Shown here: one piece after another, positions 1 through 8,602 of the stretch
Layout: each line of letters opens with the position of its first letter
How positions within the stretch are numbered: the first letter of the stretch is position 1
DNA from: a bacterium
GTDB taxonomy: Bacteria; B130-G9
Direction: 5' to 3'
DNA: 23,223 nucleotides
NCBI GenBank assembly: GCA_021160245.1
Contig: JAGHCW010000162.1
Span: 1-23,223, forward strand
Program-made: the position numbers and the translations under genes
The notes under the pieces: model-generated
Database searches by the model: none
What the model saw: the letters and a program-made list of their open reading frames with translations, nothing else
Told to the model about the DNA's origin: nothing

Positions 1-3000
1 ATCAGTCGCAATCCATTGGACTTCGACAATCGGCTCACGAACCAGCTCTTCCGAAACCATGCAATTCGACATCGGCGGCGTCCAGTCAACAGTCGTCTGC
101 GTGTCGAATGTCACTTCCCCAAAACCGTCAAGGGGAGCAGCCTCAAGGTTGCCGCAATTGTCTGTCGAGATTGTATGGAACTCGACGAAGCCCTCAAAGC
201 CATACGGTATCGTCCAATTGTAAGCGCCAGACGTGCCCGGCGCGGTGAGACCTGTATCCTCCCAAGCTCCGTCGTCAATTCTCGCCCAGAGAGCCGTGCT
301 GTCAACGCCGATAAGCGCATCGCCGGCCGTGAACCTCACCGTTATATAATCCTCGTTGTTCGCACACTCCGGCGACTCGCATGTTGACCACGGCGCTGTG
401 GCGTCATAGATAGTTGCGCTGTCGGAAAGAGATCCGGGGAAGTCCTCGTAATTGAGTGCGTTGTCCATGGCGTAGGTAGCGAATTCGTAGGTTCCTTCCT
501 GCGACGGGTAAAACGTAAACGTGCCATAATCTGCGTGCATCGTACCCCAGAGGGCCCAGGCGCCAGCATTATACCTATAATAGAGGGATACTCTATCCAC
601 TCCAGCAGGGCCAGCATCGTCAGCTGTGTAGTCAACATAGATAATTGGCGTATTAACGCAGCCCGGTGACGTTGCCGTTGAGGTCGGGCTCTGCCTGTCG
701 AGGATAAACGTGTCATCGGCGCTGCCGACTGCCTCGACATTCCCAAGACCGTCTGTGGAAATCGTGTAAACACCATATTGACCGTCGCCATCGGGGGCTG
801 CTAATGGTGGTGTGAAGATGAACGTGCCCGACTCATCAGGTGACGAAAGGGTGCTATCTGTGAAGGCGCCACCATCGATCTGATACCACAAAACTGTGCG
901 GTCAAGCCCTTTGACTTCACCGGCGCCGGATTCATCCGAGGCGACGAAGTCCACATCAATCGGCGTCGAATTGAAGTAATATCCATTGATTGAGCAGCTT
1001 GACTCAGGCGCTGTGGAATCTACGAGGCACGTGTCATCCGGATCGAGGTGCGCAGGCGGATCCTGCACATTGCCCCAATTGTCTTCAGCCAACGTGAGGA
1101 ACCTGTATCGGCCGTCTCCATCCAGGGCGACAAATCCAAATTCGCCAGAGAGGAGGTTCGTTCCCGTCTCATCCAGGCCCGAGTGCATCCAAACGCCATC
1201 GTCAACATTATACCAAAGGCCAACATCCACTACGCCATTGCCCACCGGGTCAGAACAGGTGAAGTTGACCGTGATGGTCGCGTTCGTCACCTCAAATGGC
1301 AGGACACTTGTAACCTCTGATGTCGGCTTAGTAACGTCCCAAACAGTTGTTGTATCAGGAGGTGTAACAGGGTCAGCCTCAATGTTTCCGGTCAAATCAG
1401 TTGCGATCGTATAGAAGCCGTAGGAGCCCTGTCCAGACGGCGGATCGAAGACGAAGTGGCCAGACGTGCCCGTCTGATGGTCGGCGTATTCGGTGTATGT
1501 GCCGCTGCTATTGAAGTCATACCAAAGCGCGACATCATTGATGCCAGTCCCACTAGCATCGCTTGCGGTGAATGTCACCATGATCGGGACATCCACTACA
1601 TAGCCTGAGGAAGCGCAGCTGGATACAGGGTCGATTGTGTCAAGCTGACATGAGGAGTCCGCGACTGAAGGCGGAGCTTCTGTCACGCCACCCTCTTGCT
1701 TCGCTCTCGTGTAGAAGTCATAGAGCGCCTCGTCAACCGGATAATCGAAGTAGATCGTCCCGTAGGTTCCTGAGCCATACGAATCGGTGTATTGGTGCCA
1801 ACTTGTGTAGTCGGGACCGACATATCGACGCCAGTAAAGCGTAACCGTCTCAACCGTGGCCCCGGAAGGAGCGCCGGCCGTGAAAGAGACTGGAATGTTC
1901 GGGCCACTCCAGAGCTCGGGGCAACTGGCAAATGATGACGGGCCAGAGGCTGTATAGGCGCTGTAGCAATCCCAGCCAGATGGCGCCTCGTCATTGCCCG
2001 CTAAGTCGGTAGCGACTGTATAGAACTCATAGCGACCATCGCCGAACGTCGGATTGAACTTAAAGAGGCCCGAATCGCTCGCGTCTGAAAGGCCAGTCGC
2101 CTGCCAATCCTGATCCCAAACCGTTCCACCGTCAGCGGAGTACCTAACCCACAGTGCAACGCTATCAAGCGTGCCTGCTGCGTCATCAGCCTCGAATGTG
2201 ATGCTAATCGGCGAAGATGTCGTAACCGTGGCACATGTGCACCATGAGGTCGGAACCTCATCATCATAAGTTGTCTGGCAATCCGCGACACTCGGCGTCT
2301 CCTGGTTGCCGCTATTGTCCGTCGCAAGCGTCCTGAACTGATAGACACCTGGACCTTCCGCGGGAACAAAGTCGAACGTGCCCGACGGGTCCGTCTCACA
2401 GAGTCCAGAATCCTCCCAGCCCGTGCCGTCGAAGTTATATTGCAGGCAAACCTCCGCAATGCCGCTTGAATTCGGGTCGTTCGCCCCATAGCGAACTGGT
2501 ATCGGAGAGCTGGCGCTGTACTCAGCACAGGAACAATCCGACTCCGGCTCCTGAGCATCGTATATCGTTACGATATCGTGAACGACCGGCCAATCCTCGA
2601 CGTTCCCGGCGTTGTCCGCAGCCTGCGTGAAGATATAGTAGTTACCCTCGCCATAGGGCAGTGTCATCGCTATCGTGCCCACGGTGCTATCGCCGTAATC
2701 GGCAAGCCACGGTACCCAGCCACCGGGACCGAAGCGATACCAAACGCCCACAACGGCTATGCCCCCGAGATCATCTGAGGCGGCATATTCAAGGGCAATA
2801 TCAGGGACAGCTGTGTAAAGCGGTCCCACAGCGTATGAACTCGGCTTCTGAAGGTCATAGAGCGCGCTGTGGAAATCATCGGTAGGCGCAAGCTCCACAT
2901 TCCCCGCGTTATCCTCAGCGATCGTGTAAAACTCATAGGTGCCAGCGCCATGCGGCGGAGAGAAGACATATTCTCCCTCCGTCCCAGTGTCAGACAGCAC

Positions 3001-6000
3001 GCTATCTATCCAGGCTCCGCCGTTAAAGCGGTAATAGAGCGATACGTTCGCTATTCCGGACACCGCGTCGGACGCCATATAGTAAACCGGTATTGGCTCC
3101 GACCCGTAGGCCTCGCCGTCGCCGGTCGGGAGAATGCTCGAAACCGGCGCCGTTACATCATAACAGACCTCTGTGTCGGCGGTCCCAGGCGCAGCCTCGA
3201 TATTCCCGAAATTGTCTGTGGCAATTGTGTAGAATTCTATGATTCCCTCGGTCGCCACGAAGTTAAAGGAACCAACAGCGGTATATTGCCGATGGCCCAA
3301 ACCGGAATAGGTCCAAGGTGAATTTCCAGAGGAATAACGATACCAAAGATCAACAAACGCAACGCCGCTGAGATTGTCGGTCGCGGTGAAGTCCACTGTG
3401 ATGTTCGGATCGCTTGTATAGTACGACGCAATCGGGTCAGCCCAGGACTGCGGCGCCTGGGCATCGAAGACAGTTGTGTCATCTGGAATCGGAGGCGTTG
3501 CCTCGTAGTTGCCGGCGTTGTCCCTTGCGATCGTGTAGAACTCAATCGTGCCGTCGCTTGCGGGGTTGATGTCGAAGACTATCGTCCCGAAAGTAGCCTC
3601 GCCCAGAATCGGAGCAGCGGCGTGCCAGAGCCAACCAGAATAGCGATACCACAGCGTTACCGAGTGGAGCCCGCTGGACGTGATGCCCTCTTCACGGTAA
3701 TCGTCCGCCAGATAGTCTAGATATATGGTTGAGGCGCTGACCTCATCGATGGTTGTGAGCTCAGACCAGGGATTCGTAATATCGTAAATGCACCGGGAGT
3801 CGGCGTCGAAAGGCGGCGCCTCCTCAACCAGTCCGTTCGAGTCCTCAGCAATCGTGAAGAACTCGTAGAGGCCTTCCTCTTCATGAGGCGGAATGAACGG
3901 GAAAAGAACCGAGCCGGTTGGCTCAGTGTAGCCGAAATCACCGTCGAACTCGCCCCAATCGCCACCCTCATATCTCCACCACAGGGTGACTTCGGACAGG
4001 TCGGCCCCAGGCGTGTAGGCAGCGTAATCGACTTCGATGCCCGGCACGAAGTTCGAATTTGTGCTAAAGTTGATAGTCCCATCGCTGGCGTAATTCGGGG
4101 CATCGGCCTTTGAAGTCGGCGTCGTGCCCGTGTAATCGCAGGAATCGTCTGCGACTGCCTTGGTCTGCCAGAGGCCCGCGTTGTTCTGAGCAATCACATA
4201 GAAGTCGTAAATGCCATCGCCCTGCGTGGGATCGTAGTGGAACTCTCCCTCATAATATGTTGTTCCGGCGTTCACAGTCGAGAACATCCCGGCGTCCGAC
4301 CAAGCTCCACCATCATGGCGATGATAGAGTCGAACCTCCGTTATGCCGCTGACGAGGTCCTCGGCGAAGTAGTTGATAGCTATCGGCGCGTAGTTCGCAG
4401 TCGCAGGGCAGTTGCAGTCCGAATCAGGGGCGCTCGAATCGTATATAGTAGTCGAATGCGGAGAGGTCGGCAGATCGGAGAGATTGCCCGCGCTATCTAG
4501 AGCCCTCGTGCAAAGACCATACGTTCCTTCACCATTGCCCGGTGAGAAGCTGAACGTGCCATAATCGCCGGCCTCAGTCAGCCCACTATTCGTCCATGCC
4601 CCTCCATTGAAGCTGAACCAGAGCTGCGTCTCCTCAACGCCCGAAGACGGGAAGTCATAGGAATAATAGTCAACGTCAAACGGCAGTGTGGTCGCATACT
4701 TGGGCGAGATGCAATGCGATGTTGGTGGTGTTGTATCGAGCTCAACCCACCAATCGGCGTTCTCCGGTGGAATCTCCCAGTTGCCGAGCGTGTCCTTCGC
4801 TAGCATATAGAAGTAGTAGGTACCATCGCCGTGTTGCATCTCGTAGGTTGTGTCCCCGTTGACAATCGGGGCGCCTCCCGCAATCGTCGCGCCGGTTGGA
4901 TAGAAGGACCCGGTCTCGCCATATCGATAGTATAGCTGGAGCACATCGACATCCATTGTGGCGTCTGCTCCTGTGTAGTGAAGCGTCTGCGTCGTTGAGT
5001 TGTCGTAGTGCGAATCAGCCCAGCAGCTGGATTCCGGTGGCGTCGTATCCCAAAGGGCAGTAATCGTGCCGCCGCCGAAGGCTGCCTCGTAGTTACCCGC
5101 AACGTCCTCAGCAATGAAGTAGAACTCATATTCCCCGTCGCCGCTATCAGGCACGAAGCAATACGCGTAGCCCAAGCGCGTCGGTGCAGAAAGCCAGTCC
5201 GTCATCGCCGGCGGCCCCTGGAACAGCATGTAGGCTCCACCCTCTTTACGATAGAACATAAAGGTCGAGGCTATCCCGCTTAGATTATCGAGTGATGCTC
5301 CCGCAACAACGAGAGTGCCCACACTTGCGTCTTCGCAAGTAAGAGGCGTTGAGACCGGCGGCTCATCGTCATAGACCGTTGTGCAATCAGGCGGCGTCTC
5401 CCCATCAACAGGGGTCGCCTCAATCAGGCCGGCCTTATCGTGCGCCACGGTGTAGAAGCCGTAGACTCCATTGGCCGCTCCTACGGCAAACGGGAACGTT
5501 CCGATATCACCGGTTTGGGTGTTTCCGGCGCCAGCATAGAGAGTCCACGCACCGCCGTCAAAATTGTAATAGAGCTGGACGTAATCAATGCCGCTGGTCT
5601 CATCGTATGCAATGTAATCGACCAGAATCGTGTTCGGGTCATTCTCCACTTCAGGTGAAATCGCCCTTGACCGTGGAGGCGTTGTATCAACTATCGTCTC
5701 CATATCCGGAGGCGTTGAGGCGCTAGGATATGCCTCGCTGTTGCTGCAGCAGTCCCACGCCATTGTATAGAAACCATACACGCCGTCGCCGTGAGTCGCC
5801 GTGAACGGAACTGCGCCCGCTATGTTCTCCTGATTGCAACTAGTCGAGTAGTTGCCATCGTATTGCCAAGCGCCTCCCTCGAATTGATACAGCAAATAGA
5901 TGAAATAGACGCCGGACATGTTGGGGCTGACGCCCGAGTCGTTTCCCGAAACGTCAACGTTAAACGACCCGTCAGTATCATAATCTGGCGCGTCGGTCAC

Positions 6001-8157
6001 AATGGACGTGGGTGTCGTGGTGTCATAAAGCGTAGTGCAAATGCTCCCTGGCGTCGCCTCGTCATTGCCGGCGCTGTCGGTCGAGACGCAGCCGAACTGG
6101 TATTTACCATCTAGAGGAGGGACGAAGTTGAAGAAGCCTTCAGAGCCCGTGCCGGACTCTCTTGTGTCAAACGTCCAGGGGCCATCATCATAGCGATACC
6201 AAAGCTCGACCCTCAGGTCGTATGCGCAGTCCTCTTCGATCGAGTATTCAACACGAAGCCGGCCATCATTGACGCAGGTATCCGGGCAGTTCACGGTTGT
6301 TACGGGGGCCGTGTCGTCATAGATGGTCCAGTCGTCTGGGGTGCTCTTTGGCTCTATATTTGCACAATCCTCAGCTATTGTGAGGAACTGAATGCGCCCC
6401 TGCAGTGTCCAGGGTACCATGAACACGCCAACTGTGGAGTCCGTGGACATCAGGAACGTCCAATCGCCCCATCCGGATTGGCCTGTGCAATCGGAAGTAT
6501 GCCTACCCCACAACGAAACGCCCGTTACTCCGGTGAAGTAATCATCTGACTCGAAGCCCACAGGGATTGGCGAGCTGTTATGATATGTAGAACACCAACT
6601 AGTGGAGGTAGGCGCCGTGTTATCAACGTCCATGGCGTCAAGCCAAGTTGTTTCAGGATATGTTCCTGTGGCTCCCCCCCACGTCTCGTACGTAAGATAA
6701 TACTGATAGGGACCGGCCGCTAGCGAGCTCACAGTGCCTATCCAAGTTACTCCGCTGTCGAAGTACAGGTCTATAACCGTTGAGCCATCGTCCAGATGCG
6801 CCTGAACCGTTAGAAGTGTGCCGACCGTCGGGGGGAATGCGCAGTCAGCCGTGAACTCGAATATGGTTGAAGAACTCCCACACATCGGGCTCAGGCTCGG
6901 ATTGGCTAGCCAATTGCCGCTTTGGTAGGCGTAAACCGTGGCAACCGGAAGCCCGTCATACGTTGCGAAGTAAAGCGTTCCGTCCGTCCCAATGGACCCC
7001 GCCGATAGCCACGTCTCATCGGAGTAACCAAGATCGTAAGACCAGCAAAGGCGTCCCAACGGCGTGACCTCGAAAAAGAGGCCGCCACTGGCGGTAACAT
7101 AGATTGAGCCGTTAACGTCGATTATTACACTGGCATACTCAATGGTGGTGGCGGCAACTAACTGAACTTGCCACTCTAAAGTACCGTCAGAGGCGATCGC
7201 GAAGAGGTTTGCCTCAGTATCCACAATATAGACCGTTCCATCTGTGCCGATAGCCGGTGCGTTCAGAACTCCGGCTCCTACTACAGGGCTATCCCAGCTC
7301 CACTCTAGCGTCCCATCCGAGGCTACACAATAGAGAACTGCCTCGTTAATGGTGTCACCATCGTCGCCGAAGTAGATGAATTTGCCGTCTTCTGAAATCG
7401 ATGGCGATGACTTAGTGACGTCGTCGATGCCGCCACCGGGGGGATATGTCCATAACACGGTCCCGGTGCTGGCCTCGACCGCCTTCAAAGCGCCAGAACC
7501 TATGTTCGTATCCCTCCCTGTCACATAGACCGTGTCACCATCAAATGCCGGAGAGGTCTCATCAAGCTCAATATCATCGCTGAAGCCCTCTGTCCATGCT
7601 GCCGTCCCCTGACCTGCGCCGGACATGTAAACAGCGTGAAGCTTGCCGCTGGTTCCCATACTATGGAGGAAGAACACCAGGTTCAGATCATCTGCGATAA
7701 CAGGGGAAGTGATCGCGGACCCACCACCTGTGGCGGCGTATGCCCAGACAAGACCACCTTCCTTATCAAGCCTATAAACATCGCCATGTTCACTCTGGGC
7801 AATTATGCTGGAATCGCTTGCTATCGCGGGAGTACACCTCGCCCGGCCCCCACCACCCAGTTCATAGGTCCACCATAGTGAGCCATCCGGGTACAAAGCG
7901 CAGGCTTGTTGCTCGTATTGCGCTGTGAAGCGCAACGTTCCGTCCGTCGCGATAGTCACAGAACTGCCGTGCGGACCTGGATACGTCCACTTCATAAACG
8001 GGCCGTCAGGCCCCACCCAGGGGCATTGACCTGAATTCCGCGCATCGTAAAGATAAGTCGGCCATACATCTCCCTGAGCAAAGGAGGCCGAAGACGCAAT
8101 CAGCCCAATAAGAACCAGAATGCCAACCATCAAAGCGCTTCTGAAACTTCCTACCAT
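1..8157 (-). CDS. Giant secreted PQQ-propeller / Ig-like repeat protein (C-terminus outside window)
   Basis: The minus-strand frame starts at ATG 8157 and stays open to the left edge, 2719 codons, so the stop is not seen. A GGTGGGG ribosome binding site lies 8 nt upstream of the start. Residues 1-27 form a signal peptide with a hydrophobic core and an S-F-A cleavage site before QGDVW. Residues ~30-420 carry PQQ-type propeller repeats of the form DGT-x-Y-hydrophobic followed by L-x-W-S/T-Y. Residues ~420-507 look like a separate beta domain. From ~508 onward there are at least 21 repeats of about 100 residues, with recurring SLWYR, SGTFxF, YEFYTIATDNAGN and DTTxVYD elements. This makes the product extracellular or surface-exposed. 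By analogy it could be an adhesin or matrix protein, but no catalytic motif was found and the function is unknown. The gene is divergent from the pepP operon. Its propeller resembles the product of the gene at 12918. Confidence 0.85.
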   Translation of the reverse strand, partial: MVGSFRSALMVGILVLIGLIASSASFAQGDVWPTYLYDARNSGQCPWVGPDGPFMKWTYPGPHGSSVTIATDGTLRFTAQYEQQACALYPDGSLWWTYELGGGGRARCTPAIASDSSIIAQSEHGDVYRLDKEGGLVWAYAATGGGSAITSPVIADDLNLVFFLHSMGTSGKLHAVYMSGAGQGTAAWTEGFSDDIELDETSPAFDGDTVYVTGRDTNIGSGALKAVEASTGTVLWTYPPGGGIDDVTKSSPSISEDGKFIYFGDDGDTINEAVLYCVASDGTLEWSWDSPVVGAGVLNAPAIGTDGTVYIVDTEANLFAIASDGTLEWQVQLVAATTIEYASVIIDVNGSIYVTASGGLFFEVTPLGRLCWSYDLGYSDETWLSAGSIGTDGTLYFATYDGLPVATVYAYQSGNWLANPSLSPMCGSSSTIFEFTADCAFPPTVGTLLTVQAHLDDGSTVIDLYFDSGVTWIGTVSSLAAGPYQYYLTYETWGGATGTYPETTWLDAMDVDNTAPTSTSWCSTYHNSSPIPVGFESDDYFTGVTGVSLWGRHTSDCTGQSGWGDWTFLMSTDSTVGVFMVPWTLQGRIQFLTIAEDCANIEPKSTPDDWTIYDDTAPVTTVNCPDTCVNDGRLRVEYSIEEDCAYDLRVELWYRYDDGPWTFDTRESGTGSEGFFNFVPPLDGKYQFGCVSTDSAGNDEATPGSICTTLYDTTTPTSIVTDAPDYDTDGSFNVDVSGNDSGVSPNMSGVYFIYLLYQFEGGAWQYDGNYSTSCNQENIAGAVPFTATHGDGVYGFYTMAWDCCSNSEAYPSASTPPDMETIVDTTPPRSRAISPEVENDPNTILVDYIAYDETSGIDYVQLYYNFDGGAWTLYAGAGNTQTGDIGTFPFAVGAANGVYGFYTVAHDKAGLIEATPVDGETPPDCTTVYDDEPPVSTPLTCEDASVGTLVVAGASLDNLSGIASTFMFYRKEGGAYMLFQGPPAMTDWLSAPTRLGYAYCFVPDSGDGEYEFYFIAEDVAGNYEAAFGGGTITALWDTTPPESSCWADSHYDNSTTQTLHYTGADATMDVDVLQLYYRYGETGSFYPTGATIAGGAPIVNGDTTYEMQHGDGTYYFYMLAKDTLGNWEIPPENADWWVELDTTPPTSHCISPKYATTLPFDVDYYSYDFPSSGVEETQLWFSFNGGAWTNSGLTEAGDYGTFSFSPGNGEGTYGLCTRALDSAGNLSDLPTSPHSTTIYDSSAPDSDCNCPATANYAPIAINYFAEDLVSGITEVRLYHRHDGGAWSDAGMFSTVNAGTTYYEGEFHYDPTQGDGIYDFYVIAQNNAGLWQTKAVADDSCDYTGTTPTSKADAPNYASDGTINFSTNSNFVPGIEVDYAAYTPGADLSEVTLWWRYEGGDWGEFDGDFGYTEPTGSVLFPFIPPHEEEGLYEFFTIAEDSNGLVEEAPPFDADSRCIYDITNPWSELTTIDEVSASTIYLDYLADDYREEGITSSGLHSVTLWYRYSGWLWHAAAPILGEATFGTIVFDINPASDGTIEFYTIARDNAGNYEATPPIPDDTTVFDAQAPQSWADPIASYYTSDPNITVDFTATDNLSGVAFVDLWYRYSSGNSPWTYSGLGHRQYTAVGSFNFVATEGIIEFYTIATDNFGNIEAAPGTADTEVCYDVTAPVSSILPTGDGEAYGSEPIPVYYMASDAVSGIANVSLYYRFNGGAWIDSVLSDTGTEGEYVFSPPHGAGTYEFYTIAEDNAGNVELAPTDDFHSALYDLQKPSSYAVGPLYTAVPDIALEYAASDDLGGIAVVGVWYRFGPGGWVPWLADYGDSTVGTIAMTLPYGEGNYYIFTQAADNAGNVEDWPVVHDIVTIYDAQEPESDCSCAEYSASSPIPVRYGANDPNSSGIAEVCLQYNFDGTGWEDSGLCETDPSGTFDFVPAEGPGVYQFRTLATDNSGNQETPSVADCQTTYDDEVPTSWCTCATVTTSSPISITFEADDAAGTLDSVALWVRYSADGGTVWDQDWQATGLSDASDSGLFKFNPTFGDGRYEFYTVATDLAGNDEAPSGWDCYSAYTASGPSSFASCPELWSGPNIPVSFTAGAPSGATVETVTLYWRRYVGPDYTSWHQYTDSYGSGTYGTIYFDYPVDEALYDFYTRAKQEGGVTEAPPSVADSSCQLDTIDPVSSCASSGYVVDVPIMVTFTASDASGTGINDVALWYDFNSSGTYTEYADHQTGTSGHFVFDPPSGQGSYGFYTIATDLTGNIEADPVTPPDTTTVWDVTKPTSEVTSVLPFEVTNATITVNFTCSDPVGNGVVDVGLWYNVDDGVWMHSGLDETGTNLLSGEFGFVALDGDGRYRFLTLAEDNWGNVQDPPAHLDPDDTCLVDSTAPESSCSINGYYFNSTPIDVDFVASDESGAGEVKGLDRTVLWYQIDGGAFTDSTLSSPDESGTFIFTPPLAAPDGDGQYGVYTISTDGLGNVEAVGSADDTFILDRQSPTSTATSPGCVNTPIIYVDYTADDAGPAGVDRVSLYYRYNAGAWALWGTMHADYGTFTFYPSQEGTYEFATYAMDNALNYEDFPGSLSDSATIYDATAPWSTCESPECANNEDYITVRFTAGDALIGVDSTALWARIDDGAWEDTGLTAPGTSGAYNWTIPYGFEGFVEFHTISTDNCGNLEAAPLDGFGEVTFDTQTTVDWTPPMSNCMVSEELVREPIVEVQWIATD
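95..6640 (-). repeat. Tandem ~300-bp coding repeats (Ig-like / OmpL47-like domains), at least 21 complete units
   Basis: Protein-level repeats inside the giant gene. Unit boundaries, taken at the D-T/S-x-x-V/I-Y-D strand, fall near plus-strand positions 100, 405, 700, 1020, 1340, 1640, 1960, 2265, 2560, 2850, 3155, 3465, 3780, 4130, 4440, 4735, 5045, 5370, 5690, 6025, 6320 and 6635. Spacing is therefore 290-350 bp. A further unit is cut by the left edge. Each unit runs roughly: AP-x-S with one or two Cys, I-x-V-x-F-x-A-x-D, V-x-LWYR, G-x-W, SGTF-x-F, G-x-G-x-YEFYTIATDNAGN-x-E. At the nucleotide level the units are diverged and I saw no long identical blocks, which points to old duplication. 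The fold name is inferred from the repeat pattern. Confidence 0.85.
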
Positions 8158-8218
8158 AAGTGCTACCCCACCCTTCCTGGTTAGAACCAACTTCGGTGTA
8201 AGAATCTACTTATTCTTA

Positions 8219-8246
8219 ATTATCGACAATTTGACGCAAAGCGCAA
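8219..8246 (-). promoter_or_regulatory. Weak candidate promoter for the giant repeat gene
   Basis: Read on the minus strand there is TTGCGC at 8246-8241, a 16-nt spacer and GATAAT at 8224-8219. The -10 is good and the -35 matches only at TTG. It would leave an untranslated leader of about 55 nt before ATG 8157. Confidence 0.25.
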
Positions 8247-8464
8247 GGGCATACTTCCCCAAAGCGCAGCGGTTTAGCCCAGTATCCAGAGTCATGGCAA
8301 GGCGGGAACAAAATCTCCTACCCCCCAAAATCCCCATTACAAGGCAATACAGAAAACAAAAATACTCCCATACAATTGGTAATCATAACGGAATCGCAAA
8401 CAACGTGTCAACAGCAAATTCCGGCCAGCTGATGACACCTCGGAAGAGAGTCAATCATTAGATT

Positions 8465-8477
8465 ATCGATGATCGAT
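8465..8477. repeat. Two adjacent ATCGAT palindromes
   Basis: ATCGAT occurs at 8465-8470 and again at 8472-8477, one base apart. It lies just upstream of the two promoter candidates for pepP. It could be a regulator site, but a chance occurrence in AT-rich DNA is also possible. Confidence 0.3.
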
Positions 8478-8489
8478 TCCATATTCCAT

Positions 8490-8519
8490 TTGACCTCGCA
8501 TGAGAACTCATCGTATTTA
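8490..8519 (+). promoter_or_regulatory. Candidate upstream promoter of the pepP operon with internal palindrome
   Basis: TTGACC at 8490-8495, an 18-nt spacer, then TATTTA at 8514-8519. The spacer contains the perfect palindrome ATGAGAACTCAT at 8500-8511, placed where a repressor could block the polymerase. The assignment rests on consensus resemblance only. Confidence 0.35.
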
Positions 8520-8523
8520 TGGG

Positions 8524-8552
8524 TTGAGAACAGAAATTGGCAATTATAGTAT
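8524..8552 (+). promoter_or_regulatory. Candidate proximal promoter of the pepP operon
   Basis: TTGAGA at 8524-8529, an optimal 17-nt spacer and TAGTAT at 8547-8552. Transcription would begin near 8559, about 45 nt before the pepP start, which has an AAGGAG ribosome binding site at 8591-8596. Confidence 0.5.
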
Positions 8553-8602
8553 ATTCGCATTATCTATAAACGACGATAGATTCTTCTGTTAAGGAGTTCG
8601 GA

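Larger units (their letters stand above)
8158..8602. other. Divergent intergenic control region (445 bp) between the giant gene and pepP
   Basis: No convincing gene lies here. A plus-strand open frame from 8120 overlaps the giant gene's signal-peptide codons and has no family resemblance. The region is more AT-rich than its surroundings. It contains a weak minus-strand promoter candidate near 8219-8246, tandem ATCGAT palindromes, two plus-strand promoter candidates and a 12-bp palindrome between the -35 and -10 of the upstream one. Nothing else recognisable was seen between about 8250 and 8460. Confidence 0.6.

Noticed and set aside
1-6120. Many short open frames on both strands across the left 6 kb
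   Set aside because: They lie in other frames of the giant repeat gene, have biased compositions rich in Arg and Ser, and lack any family motif. The minus-strand main frame explains the region.
95-6640. Possible CRISPR array or DNA satellite, suggested by the regular ~300-bp periodicity
   Set aside because: The periodicity is at the protein level. Units are too long for CRISPR, diverged in nucleotide sequence, and maintain one open frame.
8120-8461. Plus-strand open frame of 113 codons in the divergent region
   Set aside because: Its first codons are antisense to the giant gene's signal peptide, it has no convincing ribosome site, and its composition does not look protein-like.
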